From: Oryzobacter faecalis | Lineage (GTDB): Bacteria > Actinomycetota > Actinomycetes > Actinomycetales > Dermatophilaceae | Length of the DNA stretch: 64,000 nt | NCBI RefSeq assembly: GCF_046764005.1 | Contig: NZ_JBKOFW010000005.1 | Coordinates: forward strand, 1 to 64,000 | Direction of reading: 5' to 3' | Shown here: positions 24,615-32,859 of the stretch, piece after piece | How the letters are laid out: each line of letters starts with the position of its first letter | Numbering within the stretch: position 1 is the first letter of the stretch | Position numbers and translations under genes: made by a program | Notes under the pieces: generated by a model | What the model saw: only the letters and a program-made list of their open reading frames with translations | What the model was told of the DNA's origin: nothing | Databases searched by the model: none

Positions 24615-25463
24615 TCAGCGACCGTGGCGGTCGACCCAGTCGCGCGGCGGGTACAGCGGCACGTCCTCGCGGTCCTGGCCTTCGTGGGAGGCCCGCACGA
24701 CCGGGATCTCGCCGGTGTCGCCGAGGTGGTTCGGCCCGCGCAGGTTCGAGGAGCGGTACCAGGACTCGGGCTGGTGGGCGGGCTGCGCCTCGCGGACCGG
24801 CTCGGGGCGGGCGCCGGAGGGCGTGGGCGCGCCCCCGGTCGGGGCGCCGTCGCGCGGCCCGGGACCGCCACCACCGTCCCCGTCGCTGCCGCTCGTGCCG
24901 TCGTCGTCGAGGGGAGGAGGTGGGGCGAACCCGCGCGGGTGGACCCGGACCGTGGACCCCGGCCCGAACAGCTGGGTGCAGATGGCGCGGTAGTGGCGGT
25001 CGGCGTCGGGGACGTGGTCGATGGCCGAGAGGGCCTGCATCTGGCCGGCGGACTCGAGGATGAACTTGCCGTAGCCGATGATCCGGCCGAGGAGGGTGCG
25101 GTCGAACGTCATGTCGGTGACGCGCAGCAGCGGCATCATCGCGACCTTGCGGCGGATGAACCCGTAGAAGAGGAGGAAGCGCTTGTCGGTGGCGACGAAC
25201 CAGTCGTGGCGCCAGTTGAGGAACCGCCACACGAGCCACCCGGCGGCCGCCCACCAGAGGGCGATGCTCAGGTTCCAGACGACCTCGCCCCCGGGGGAGC
25301 GGGGGACCTTGACGTCGACCCAGAAGGCGAAGACCGTCGCGAGCACGGCCAGCGAGATCTCGCGGGCGAGGTGGAACCAGTGCCGGCGGACCGCGACGAT
25401 GACGGTCTCGTCGTCGACGAGGTAGCGCTCGAGCTCGCGGTCGAGCCGCGGCCGGCGCGCCAC
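24615..25463 (-). CDS. PH-domain-containing membrane protein
   Basis: This 282-residue protein has two transmembrane helices (about residues 35-52 and 62-80) followed by a bacterial PH-like domain of the bPH2/YdbT type (about 85-165, with WFVATDKRFLLFYGFI and LLRVTDMTFDRTLLGRIIGYG). A long disordered Pro/Gly/Asp-rich tail carries a C-terminal block with TGEIPVV and PLYPPRDWVDRHGR. Such proteins are thought to anchor or scaffold at the membrane; no enzyme activity is expected. GTG 25463 begins 1 nt after the stop of the small membrane gene, so they form one operon. Confidence 0.83.
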   Translation of the reverse strand: MARRPRLDRELERYLVDDETVIVAVRRHWFHLAREISLAVLATVFAFWVDVKVPRSPGGEVVWNLSIALWWAAAGWLVWRFLNWRHDWFVATDKRFLLFYGFIRRKVAMMPLLRVTDMTFDRTLLGRIIGYGKFILESAGQMQALSAIDHVPDADRHYRAICTQLFGPGSTVRVHPRGFAPPPPLDDDGTSGSDGDGGGGPGPRDGAPTGGAPTPSGARPEPVREAQPAHQPESWYRSSNLRGPNHLGDTGEIPVVRASHEGQDREDVPLYPPRDWVDRHGR

Positions 25464-25464
25464 G

Positions 25465-25635
25465 TCACCCCCTGCTGATGAGGTTGTCGAAGAACGCGGC
25501 GATGTTCCGCACGCCGTTCGAGACGACCTCCCACGCCGCGCCGAAGATGTCGGCGGCCTGCGCGGGCGAGGTGACGATGGCGTAGAGGAGGAAGATCACG
25601 AGGAGCCACAGGACGATCTTCTTGATCGGCGGCAT
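25465..25635 (-). CDS. Small single-span membrane protein
   Basis: The 56-residue product has one transmembrane helix (IVLWLLVIFLLYAIVTSP, about residues 7-24) and an amphipathic C-terminus (AAFFDNLISRG). AGGAGG lies 8 nt before the ATG at 25635, fixing that start over a longer in-frame alternative. It is co-transcribed with the PH-domain gene, suggesting a joint membrane role. No family function is recognised. Confidence 0.72.
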   Translation of the reverse strand: MPPIKKIVLWLLVIFLLYAIVTSPAQAADIFGAAWEVVSNGVRNIAAFFDNLISRG

Positions 25636-25769
25636 GGTTCGGTCCTCCTGCATCGCGGCGTACCGGGCGCACGCCTCAGCCAAGGATGCTCCCAGATGTG
25701 ACGGGTGTGACGGACGAGGCTACCGGTCGGGCGTGTCGGTCGACGGCCCCGGGGTGGGCCCCGCGCGGG

Positions 25770-26411
25770 CTACTGCGCGAGCCCGTAGAGCCGGTCCCCG
25801 GCGTCGCCGAGACCCGGGACGATGTAGCCCACCTCGTTGAGGCGCTCGTCGATCGCGCCCGTGACCAGCGTGACCGCCGGCTCGACGTCGGCGAGCGCCT
25901 CCTGGAGGTGCGCGATCCCCTCGGGGGCGCTGAGCAGGGTCACCGCCGTGATGTCGTCGGCCCCGCGCTGGATGAGGAACCGGATGGCATCGGCCATCGA
26001 GCCGCCCGTCGCGAGCATCGGGTCGAGGACGTAGACCTGCCGGCCGCTCAGGTCGTCGGGGAGGCGGTTGGCGTAGGTGATCGCCTCGAGGGTCTCCTCG
26101 TCGCGCTGCATCCCGAGGAACCCGACCTCGGCGCTCGGCAGCAGCCGGACCATGCCCTCGAGCATCCCGAGGCCGGCGCGCAGGATCGGCACGACGAGCG
26201 GCTTGGGGTTGCTCAGCTTGATGCCGGTCGTGGGGGCAACCGGGGTCTCGATCTCGAACGGCTCGACGCGCACGTCGCGGGTGGCCTCGTAGGCGAGCAG
26301 CGTCATCAGCTCCTCGGCGAGGCGGCGGAACGTCGGTGAGTCGGTCCGCTTGTCCCGGAGGTAGGTCAGCTTGTGGGCGATGAGCCGGTGGTCCGGGTTG
26401 ATGACGCGCAT
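25770..26411 (-). CDS. upp: Uracil phosphoribosyltransferase
   Basis: This cytosolic salvage enzyme makes UMP from uracil and PRPP. The 213-residue protein shows the conserved N-terminus (INPDHRLIAHKLTYLRD), the catalytic loop VVPILRAGLGMLEGM, the PRPP site VLDPMLATGGSMADA and the uracil-binding C-terminus GYIVPGLGDAGDRLYG. TAAGTT (26423-26418) stands 6 nt before the ATG, suggesting a leaderless transcript. It is divergent from tadA with only 16 nt between start codons. Confidence 0.97.
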   Translation of the reverse strand: MRVINPDHRLIAHKLTYLRDKRTDSPTFRRLAEELMTLLAYEATRDVRVEPFEIETPVAPTTGIKLSNPKPLVVPILRAGLGMLEGMVRLLPSAEVGFLGMQRDEETLEAITYANRLPDDLSGRQVYVLDPMLATGGSMADAIRFLIQRGADDITAVTLLSAPEGIAHLQEALADVEPAVTLVTGAIDERLNEVGYIVPGLGDAGDRLYGLAQ

Positions 26412-26427
26412 GGGTGAAACTTAGCGG

Positions 26428-26916
26428 GTGCCCCTCCCACCCGACCCGGCCGAGGCCGCCCTCATGCGCCGCGCGATCGGCCTCGCCGAACGTGCGGGCG
26501 CCGCGGGTGACGTGCCCGTCGGCGCGCTGGTCGTCGCGCCCTCCGGCGAGGTCGTCGGCGAGGGCTGGAACGTCCGCGAGGCCGAGGGCGACCCCACCGG
26601 TCACGCCGAGGTCGTGGCGCTGCGGGCCGCCGCCACCCGCCTCGGGTCGTGGCGGCTCGAGGGGTGCACCCTCGTCGTGACGATGGAGCCCTGCCCGATG
26701 TGCGCGGGAGCGGTGGTCCTGTCGCGCGTGGCGCGGGTCGTCCTCGGGGCGTGGGACCCGAAGCTCGGGGCCTGCGGCTCGGTGTGGGACGTCGTCCGCG
26801 ACCGCCGCGCGACGCACCGGGCCGAGGTCGTCGGCGGCGTCCTCGAGGACGAGTGCGGCGAGGTCGTGCGCCGTTTCTTCGACGCCCACCGCGCCGACGC
26901 GCGGCCCGACGGATGA
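26428..26916 (+). CDS. tadA: tRNA-specific adenosine deaminase TadA
   Basis: TadA converts A34 to inosine in tRNA-Arg(ACG), allowing wobble decoding. The 162-residue protein has the zinc deaminase motifs HAEVVAL (His ligand and catalytic Glu) and PCPMCAG (two Cys ligands), with AWDPKLGACGS and the C-terminal VVRRFFDAHR typical of TadA. The start is GTG 26428, immediately divergent from upp, and the upstream space is too short for a separate leader. A related nucleoside deaminase is less likely given the full TadA pattern. Confidence 0.92.
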   Translation: MPLPPDPAEAALMRRAIGLAERAGAAGDVPVGALVVAPSGEVVGEGWNVREAEGDPTGHAEVVALRAAATRLGSWRLEGCTLVVTMEPCPMCAGAVVLSRVARVVLGAWDPKLGACGSVWDVVRDRRATHRAEVVGGVLEDECGEVVRRFFDAHRADARPDG

Positions 26917-26932
26917 CGCGCGACCTGGCGAT

Positions 26933-26958
26933 GTTTGGTCGCGGCACGGCACGGGTAC
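26933..26958 (+). promoter_or_regulatory. SigB/SigF-type stress promoter
   Basis: GTTTGG (26933-26938) and GGGTAC (26953-26958) are 14 nt apart, matching the GTTT-N14/16-GGGTA pattern of actinobacterial SigB/SigF/SigH-type promoters. It lies about 110 nt upstream of the GlsB/YeaQ stress membrane gene. Confidence 0.6.
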
Positions 26959-27067
26959 TCCACTGGAGGTCGTGCGCGCCCGAGGCCCTGGACCAGGGGC
27001 CGGGGCGGGCGCTGATCGCGGCTCCCGGACCGGGGGCCGCCCACCCCACCGAAAGGGTCAACACCCC

Positions 27068-27322
27068 ATGGGCATCATCGCCTGGATCATCATCGGCGGT
27101 CTCGCCGGCTGGGTCGCCAGCAAGATCATGAAGACCGACGCGCAGCAGGGCATCATCCTCAACATCGTCGTCGGCATCGTCGGCGCGCTGCTGGGCGGCT
27201 TCCTCCTCGGCCTCTTCGGCATGGACATGGCGGGGGCCGGGCTCATCGCGAGCTTCCTCACCGCCCTCCTGGGAGCGGTGATCCTCCTCTTCGTCGTCAA
27301 GGCCGTCACGAAGCGGGCCTGA
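27068..27322 (+). CDS. GlsB/YeaQ/YmgE-family stress membrane protein
   Basis: This is an 84-residue, three-helix membrane protein of the transglycosylase-associated (GlsB/YeaQ) family. It opens with MGIIAWIIIGGLAGWVASKI and has a Gly-rich second helix (GIVGALLGGFLLGLFG) and a third (LGAVILLFVVKAV). Members respond to general stress; their biochemical role is unknown. GAAAGG precedes the ATG. The SigB/SigF-type promoter upstream fits stress induction. Confidence 0.9.
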   Translation: MGIIAWIIIGGLAGWVASKIMKTDAQQGIILNIVVGIVGALLGGFLLGLFGMDMAGAGLIASFLTALLGAVILLFVVKAVTKRA

Positions 27323-27352
27323 CCCCCGAGGCGGCCCGAGGGTCGCTCGTCA

Positions 27353-27384
27353 CGACGCCGCCCCGGCTCCCCGGGGCGGCGTCG
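27353..27384. terminator. 14-bp hairpin after the stress membrane gene
   Basis: A 14-bp perfect stem (27353-27366 with 27371-27384, core GCCGCCCCGG / CCGGGGCGGC) closes on a CTCC loop between the gene and tRNA-Ser. Confidence 0.75.
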
Positions 27385-27461
27385 GTCGTCCCCGGGGGGC
27401 GAGGTGGCGTGGGCGGACGCCGATTTCTGGCCGTGCGCCCGGCTCGGGTAACCTCTCCGGC

Positions 27462-27551
27462 GGTGGCGTGTCCGAGCGGCCTAAGGAGCACGCCTCGAAA
27501 GCGTGTGACGGGGCAACCCGTCCGTGGGTTCAAATCCCACCGCCACCGCCA
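27462..27551 (+). tRNA. tRNA-Ser (anticodon CGA)
   Basis: The 90-nt gene folds as a class II tRNA. It has acceptor GGTGGCG/CGCCACC with G discriminator and encoded CCA, anticodon stem CACGC/GCGTG with loop CTCGAAA, a long variable arm (GACGGG-GCAA-CCCGTC) and T arm GTGGG-TTCAAAT-CCCAC. Anticodon CGA reads UCG serine codons. A TAACCT -10 candidate at 27449 fits a start near the mature 5' end. Confidence 0.97.
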
Positions 27552-27593
27552 TCACGAAGCGCCCCGAGCTCGCTCGGGGCGCTTCGTGATGGC
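27548..27593. terminator. 22-bp hairpin directly after tRNA-Ser
   Basis: Positions 27548-27569 pair perfectly with 27572-27593 (core GAAGCGCCCCGAG / CTCGGGGCGCTTC); the last pairs include the encoded CCA, so RNA processing and folding may compete. Confidence 0.8.
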
Positions 27594-27610
27594 AGCGCCA
27601 AGGGGATGCC

Positions 27611-27664
27611 GGGAGCCGGAAGGCTTCGCCCGAGGGACGAGGGCGAAGGCTGACGGCGGCTCCC
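27611..27664 (-). terminator. Two-part stem at the 3' end of the ROK gene
   Basis: An outer GGGAGCCG/CGGCTCCC pair (27611-27618, 27657-27664) surrounds an inner CTTCGCCC/GGGCGAAG pair (27624-27631, 27641-27648). It lies 25 nt past the ROK stop. Confidence 0.55.
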
Positions 27665-27689
27665 ACCGCCAGGGACGCCTCCCCCCGGG

Positions 27690-28892
27690 TCAGCCGGCGG
27701 CGGCGGCGCTCAGCTGGGCCTCGACCTGCTCGGCCGAGAGCACGTGCTGGATCACCATGGTCGCCGCCCCGATGACGCCCGCGTGGCCGGCGGTGCGCGA
27801 CGCGACGATCTGCAGCTCGCCGGTGGCCAGGGGCAGCGAGCGCCCGTAGACGACCTCCCGCACCCCGGCGAGCAGGGACTCGGCGGCCTGGGCGAGGAGC
27901 CCCCCGACGGCGATGACCGAGGGGTTGAGCAAGGACACGCACGTGGCGAGGACGTGCCCGATCTCGCGGCCGGCGTCGCGGACGGCGGAGGCGGCGGCGA
28001 GGTCGCCGGACTTCGCGAGCTGGACCAGCCCGCGGGTGTCGCCCGCGTCGATCCCCCTCTCCCGCAACGCCCTCACGACCGCCGGCCCCGAGGCCACGGC
28101 CTCGAGGCAGCCGACGTTGCCGCACGTGCACGGGGTGGAGCCGCCGTGCAGCGCGGCGACGTGGCCGAGGTCTCCCGCGGCGCCCTGGGCCCCCCGGTGC
28201 AGCCGGCCGCCGCTGATGATGCCCGCGCCGATGCCGGTGGCGACCTTGACGAAGATCATCTGCTCGACGTCGCGGTACATCGTCGCGTGCTCGCCGAGCG
28301 CCATGAGGTTGACGTCGTTGTCGACGAGCACCGGTGCGCCGAGGGCGTTCCCGATGTGCGCGGGGACGTCGTAGTTGTCCCAGCCGGGCATGATCGGCGG
28401 CAGGACCGGGCGGCCGGTGGAGTGCTCGACGGGCCCCGGCAGCCCGATCCCGACGCCCACGAGCTCGTCGCGCCGCCGGCCGGCCCCGGACAGCAGGGCG
28501 CGTCCGGTGCGGGCCACCCGGTCCAGGACGACCTCGGGGCCGGTGGAGATGTCGATCTCGAACGCCTTCTCGGCGACGACCCGCCCGCGCAGGTCGGTGA
28601 GGGCCACGAGCGCGTGCGTCGCGCCGAGGTCGGCCCCGATGACGACGCCGGCGTCCGGGTTGAAGGCGAGCTGGGCGGGCGGTCGCCCGCCGGTCGAGGC
28701 GGCCTCGCCCGAGGGGGCGAGCAGTCCGGCCGACAGCAGGGCGTCGACCCGGGCCCCGACGGTGGAGCGGGCGAGCCCGGTGAGCCTGATGAGCTCGGCC
28801 CGCGTCCGGGGGGTCCCGTCGAGCATGAGCTGGAGCAGCTCCCCCGCGCCGGACGCCCCGGTCGACGGAGAGAGGGAGCCGACGGTGGTCAC
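27690..28892 (-). CDS. ROK-family transcriptional repressor
   Basis: This 400-residue ROK regulator has an N-terminal winged helix (about residues 10-65, with RAELIRLTGLARSTVGARV) and a sugar-kinase-like ROK domain (IGADLGATHALVALTDL, VDNDVNLMALGE). The ROK zinc motif is CTCGNVGCLEAVAS. The start is GTG 28892; further upstream codons are not initiators. It is divergent from a sugar ABC transporter. An inverted repeat in the intergenic promoter is its probable operator, so it likely represses the transporter until a sugar binds (inference). Confidence 0.92.
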   Translation of the reverse strand: MTTVGSLSPSTGASGAGELLQLMLDGTPRTRAELIRLTGLARSTVGARVDALLSAGLLAPSGEAASTGGRPPAQLAFNPDAGVVIGADLGATHALVALTDLRGRVVAEKAFEIDISTGPEVVLDRVARTGRALLSGAGRRRDELVGVGIGLPGPVEHSTGRPVLPPIMPGWDNYDVPAHIGNALGAPVLVDNDVNLMALGEHATMYRDVEQMIFVKVATGIGAGIISGGRLHRGAQGAAGDLGHVAALHGGSTPCTCGNVGCLEAVASGPAVVRALRERGIDAGDTRGLVQLAKSGDLAAASAVRDAGREIGHVLATCVSLLNPSVIAVGGLLAQAAESLLAGVREVVYGRSLPLATGELQIVASRTAGHAGVIGAATMVIQHVLSAEQVEAQLSAAAAG

Positions 28893-28960
28893 GCGGACAG
28901 TGAAGCACAACGTCGAGGCTTTTGTCTGCGAGCCTCGTCCCATTTCCGGGGACGGACGAA

Positions 28961-28998
28961 ACTTTTGGTTGACGTCCCGACAAAAGTGGGTCTAGCGT
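28961..28998 (+). promoter_or_regulatory. Promoter and candidate ROK operator of the ABC operon
   Basis: TTGACG (28969-28974) and TAGCGT (28993-28998) are 18 nt apart, and the ATG follows 8 nt later. A perfect inverted repeat ACTTTTG (28961-28967) / CAAAAGT (28981-28987) straddles the -35. Another CTTTTGTC occurs near 28918, closer to the ROK start. Confidence 0.65.
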
Positions 28999-29006
28999 CC
29001 GGTCAC

Positions 29007-30521
29007 ATGGCAGGCAACGACGCCTCGACCCTCCTGGGCATGGCGCAGATCGTGAAGCGGTTCCCGGGTGTGGTCGCCCTCGGGGGCGTCGACCTCGACG
29101 TCCGTCCCGGGGAGGTCCACTGCCTCCTCGGCCAGAACGGGGCCGGCAAGTCGACGCTCATCAAGGTCCTCGCCGGCGTCCACCAGCCCGACGAGGGCAC
29201 CATCACCTGGGAGGGCCAGGAGGTCTCCTTCGCCCACCCGCAGGCCGCGATGGACCTCGGGATCGCGACGATCTACCAGGAGCTCGACCTCGTGGAGGGC
29301 CTGACCGTCGCCGAGAACATCTACCTCGGCCACGAGCGCTCCCGGTTCGGCTTCTCCCAGCGCCGCAGCACCGCCAAGGCGGCCGCCGCCCTCCTCAGGC
29401 GCCTCGGCCACAGCGAGATCAACCCGGGCACCGAGGTCGGCGACCTCTCCGCCGCCGGTCAGCAGATCGTGTCGATGGCGCGGGCGCTGTCCCACGACGC
29501 CAAGCTCATCATCATGGACGAGCCGTCCGCCGTCCTCGACGCCGGCGAGGTCGAGCGCCTCTTCCACGTCATCCGCGACCTCACCGCCGAGGGCGTCGCC
29601 GTCGTCTACATCTCCCACCGCCTCGAGGAGATCCGCACGATCGGCGACCGCGTCACCGTCCTCAAGGACGGCAGGACCGTCTCGACGGGCCTGCCCGCCA
29701 AGGAGACCCCCACCTCCGAGGTCATCCGGCTGATGACCGGCCGGGCCATCGAGTACGTCTTCCCGCCGCGTGGTGCCGCCGCCACGGGAGAGCCGCTCCT
29801 GCGGGTCGAGGGCCTGTCGCGCCGCGGCGAGTTCGGCGACGTCGGCTTCGAGGTCCGCCCCGGTGAGGTGCTCGGCCTCGCCGGCCTCGTCGGCGCGGGG
29901 CGCTCGGAGATCGTCGAGACGGTCTTCGGGGCCCGGCGGGCCGACTCCGGCTCGGTGAGCGTCGACGGGAAGCGCGTGCGCAACGGCTCGGTCGGGGCCG
30001 CGGTCGCCGCCGGCATCGGCCTGTGCCCCGAGGAGCGCAAGAGCCAGGCCCTCCTCCTCGGCGACTCCATCGCCACGAACATCTCGATGGCGAGCCTGAC
30101 CCGCTTCTCGCGTGGCGGCTTCATCGACCACGACGCCGAGTCCGCCGCGGCCCTCGCGCAGACGAGGAGCCTGGACGTCCGCCCGCCCGGCGTCGACCGC
30201 GAGATGCGGACCCTGTCCGGGGGCAACCAGCAGAAGATCGTCCTCGCCCGCTGGCTGCTGCGCGGCTGCCGCGTCCTCCTCCTCGACGAGCCCACCCGCG
30301 GCGTCGACGTGGGGGCGCGCTCGGAGATCTACGCCCTCGTCCGCCGCCTCGCCGACGACGGGGTCGCCGTCGTCGTCGTGTCGAGCGAGATCGAGGAGGT
30401 GCTCGGCCTGTCCGACCGCGTCCTCGTCATCGGCGAGGGCTCGGTGCTCCACGAGGCGCCGGCCGACCAGCTCGACGAGCACCAGGTGCTCGACATCATC
30501 ATGAGAGGAGACGCGGCGTGA
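29007..30521 (+). CDS. Sugar ABC transporter, double ATPase (RbsA/MglA-type)
   Basis: The 504-residue protein has two tandem ABC ATPase domains, as in monosaccharide importers. The first has Walker A GQNGAGKST and Walker B KLIIMDEPSAVLD. The second has the degenerate P-loop GLVGAGRSE usual for this family, signature LSGGNQQK and RVLLLDEPTRGVDVG. It powers uptake through the adjacent permease. The message appears leaderless (TAGCGT 8 nt before ATG). Its stop overlaps the permease GTG. The sugar cannot be read from the sequence; ribose, galactose or inositol-like substrates are typical. Confidence 0.94.
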   Translation: MAGNDASTLLGMAQIVKRFPGVVALGGVDLDVRPGEVHCLLGQNGAGKSTLIKVLAGVHQPDEGTITWEGQEVSFAHPQAAMDLGIATIYQELDLVEGLTVAENIYLGHERSRFGFSQRRSTAKAAAALLRRLGHSEINPGTEVGDLSAAGQQIVSMARALSHDAKLIIMDEPSAVLDAGEVERLFHVIRDLTAEGVAVVYISHRLEEIRTIGDRVTVLKDGRTVSTGLPAKETPTSEVIRLMTGRAIEYVFPPRGAAATGEPLLRVEGLSRRGEFGDVGFEVRPGEVLGLAGLVGAGRSEIVETVFGARRADSGSVSVDGKRVRNGSVGAAVAAGIGLCPEERKSQALLLGDSIATNISMASLTRFSRGGFIDHDAESAAALAQTRSLDVRPPGVDREMRTLSGGNQQKIVLARWLLRGCRVLLLDEPTRGVDVGARSEIYALVRRLADDGVAVVVVSSEIEEVLGLSDRVLVIGEGSVLHEAPADQLDEHQVLDIIMRGDAA

Positions 30522-31612
30522 GCCTCGACTCGACCACGAAGGAGCCGGGGGGCCGCACCGCGTCCGCCACTCCGGCCGGCCCCACGGGCGCGGCCGCGGG
30601 CCACCACCAGAACACCGCTCCCGCGGAGCCGCCGAAGGGCTCGGACCGCGCCGCCTTCCTGGCCGGCTCGGCGGGGCGCAACCTCGGCCTCGTCATCGCG
30701 CTCGTCATCCTGTGCGTCGTCGGCGTGGCCACCGCGGGCGACCGCTTCGGCAGCGTCGACAACATGATGACGATCCTGCGCTTCGCGTCCGTCATCGGCG
30801 TCGTCAGCGTGGGCATGACCTTCGTCATCGGCGGCGGCGGGATCGACCTCTCGGTCGGTGCGATCGTCGCGCTCTCCAGCGTGTGGGCCACGACGCTCGC
30901 CACCCAGACGATGGCAGCCGACACGCACTGGCTCGTCATGGTCTTCACCGCCCTCGCGGTGGGCGCCGGCTGCGGCATCGTCAACGGGCTTCTCGTCGCG
31001 TACGGCAAGGTCGCCCCGTTCATCGCGACCCTGGCGATGCTCGCGGGCGCCCGCGGCCTCGCGGAGATCATCGCCCAGCGGCGGACCCAGATCGTCCAGG
31101 ACCGCGACTTCATCGACTTCTTCCAGGCCAGCCTCGTCGGCGTCCCGGTCCTCGTCATCATCTTCGCGCTCGTCGCGGTCGGCGGCTGGGTCCTGCTCAA
31201 CCGCACGACGTTCGGCCGCCGCACCCTCGCGGTGGGCGGCAACGCGGAGGCCGCCCGCCTCGCCGGCATCAAGGTCCAGCGCCAGACGGCCTACCTCTAC
31301 GTCCTCCTCGGCGTCGCCTGCGGGCTCGCGGCCGTCATGCTCATGGCCCGCACGACGACCGGCACCTCGACCCACGGCCAGCTCCTCGAGCTCGACGCGA
31401 TCGCCGCCGTCGTCATCGGCGGGACCCTGCTGAGCGGGGGCCGCGCCACGATCGTCGGCACGGTGTTCGGCGTCCTCATCTTCGCCACGCTGACGAACGT
31501 CTTCACGCTCAACAACCTCGACACCTCGACCCAGGCCGTCGCCAAGGGCCTCATCATCGTCGCCGCCGTGCTGCTCCAGCAGCGGGTCGCCGCGCGCCGC
31601 CGATCACCCTGA
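30518..31612 (+). CDS. Sugar ABC transporter permease (RbsC-type)
   Basis: This 364-residue BPD_transp_2-type permease has about ten transmembrane helices after a roughly 50-residue hydrophilic N-terminal extension rich in Ala/Pro/Gly. Signatures include GMTFVIGGGGIDLSVGAIVAL, here cited as GGGIDLSVGA, then TLAVGGNAEAARLAGI and ELDAIAAVVIGGTLLSGG. It forms the membrane channel of the importer. GAGGAG precedes the GTG, which overlaps the ATPase stop by 4 nt. Confidence 0.94.
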   Translation: MSLDSTTKEPGGRTASATPAGPTGAAAGHHQNTAPAEPPKGSDRAAFLAGSAGRNLGLVIALVILCVVGVATAGDRFGSVDNMMTILRFASVIGVVSVGMTFVIGGGGIDLSVGAIVALSSVWATTLATQTMAADTHWLVMVFTALAVGAGCGIVNGLLVAYGKVAPFIATLAMLAGARGLAEIIAQRRTQIVQDRDFIDFFQASLVGVPVLVIIFALVAVGGWVLLNRTTFGRRTLAVGGNAEAARLAGIKVQRQTAYLYVLLGVACGLAAVMLMARTTTGTSTHGQLLELDAIAAVVIGGTLLSGGRATIVGTVFGVLIFATLTNVFTLNNLDTSTQAVAKGLIIVAAVLLQQRVAARRRSP

Positions 31613-31700
31613 CCGTGCTCGGCCGGTCCCACACCCGGTCGAGACGAACGCCCCACCCACACCCACATCACCACCCGCCCCACCCCTCGAGGAGACCCTC

Positions 31701-32753
31701 ATGTCCCGCACGACCAGCACCTACCGCGCGGCCCGGCTCATCGCCGCCGCCGGCATCCTCGGCCTCCTGGCCGCGGGCTGCACGAGCAACACCCCGGAGG
31801 CCGACCCCGGCGCCTCGCAGGCCCCGGCCGGTGCCGCGAGCGACAACGACGCCCCCGGCGAGAAGGTCACCATCGGCTTCTCCGGCCCCGCCGCCGACCA
31901 CGGCTGGCTCGCCGCCATCAACAACTCGGCGCAGGCCGAGGCCAAGAAGTACACCGACATCGACTTCAAGGCCGCCGAGGGCACGAACGACGCCAGCCTG
32001 CAGATCAGCCAGATCGAGACCTTCATCAACGACAAGGTCGACGCGATCGTCCTGCTCCCGACCGACGGTGCGGCGCTGACCGAGGTCGCGACGAAGGCGA
32101 TGAACGCCGGGATCATCGTCGTCAACGTCGACCGCGAGTTCTCCACCCCGTTCGCGGCCCGCACGACCGTCCTCGGCGACAACTACGGCATGGGCGTCAG
32201 CGCCGGCACCTACGCCTGCAAGCTCGTCCAGGAGAAGAACCTCAGCAACCCCGTCATCGCCGAGATCGCCGGCATCGACGCACTGCCCCTGACCCAGGAC
32301 CGCAGCAAGGGCTTCGCCGACGCGCTCAAGGCGTGCGGCCAGACCGTCGACAACCGCGTCGCCGCCCAGTTCACCGTCCAGTCGGGCGAGTCCGAGGCCT
32401 CGAACCTGCTCCAGGCCGCGCCGAAGATCGACATCCTCTGGAACCACGACGACGACCAGGGTGTCGGCGTCATGGCGGCCCTCGAGAACGCCAAGCGCAC
32501 CGAGATGGCGTTCATCGGCGGCGCCGGCTCGGCCAACGCGATGCGCTGGATCAAGGAGGGAAAGATGGAGGCGACCGTCCTCTACCCGCCGACCCAGGCC
32601 GCCGACGGCATCCGCCTCGCCCGCCTGCTCGCGCAGGGCAAGGGGATGTCCGACCTCGTCCAGCCCGCGGTCCCGCGCCGCGTCGTCCTCGACGCCCCCG
32701 TCGTCACCAAGGACAACGTCGAGGAGTACCTGCCGCTCGGCTTCGAGAGCTGA
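31701..32753 (+). CDS. Sugar ABC transporter substrate-binding lipoprotein
   Basis: This 350-residue Peripla_BP_4-type binding protein is lipid-anchored (lipobox LLAAGC, Cys27). A low-complexity linker is followed by the ribose-binding-like fold starting KVTIGFSGPAADHGWLAAIN, here cited as GFSGPAADHGW; IVLLPTDGAALTEVA and WNHDDDQGVGVMAALEN are family-typical. It captures the sugar outside the membrane for the preceding permease. GAGGAG lies upstream of the ATG. Confidence 0.93.
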   Translation: MSRTTSTYRAARLIAAAGILGLLAAGCTSNTPEADPGASQAPAGAASDNDAPGEKVTIGFSGPAADHGWLAAINNSAQAEAKKYTDIDFKAAEGTNDASLQISQIETFINDKVDAIVLLPTDGAALTEVATKAMNAGIIVVNVDREFSTPFAARTTVLGDNYGMGVSAGTYACKLVQEKNLSNPVIAEIAGIDALPLTQDRSKGFADALKACGQTVDNRVAAQFTVQSGESEASNLLQAAPKIDILWNHDDDQGVGVMAALENAKRTEMAFIGGAGSANAMRWIKEGKMEATVLYPPTQAADGIRLARLLAQGKGMSDLVQPAVPRRVVLDAPVVTKDNVEEYLPLGFES

Positions 32754-32859
32754 CGCAGCCCGCACCGAACCGACCCCCCGCCGGCCGTGACCGCCACCGG
32801 CCGGCGGGGGGCACCCCACCCACCACCCGGGCCGACGACGGCCCGCCGGAAGGTGCCTC

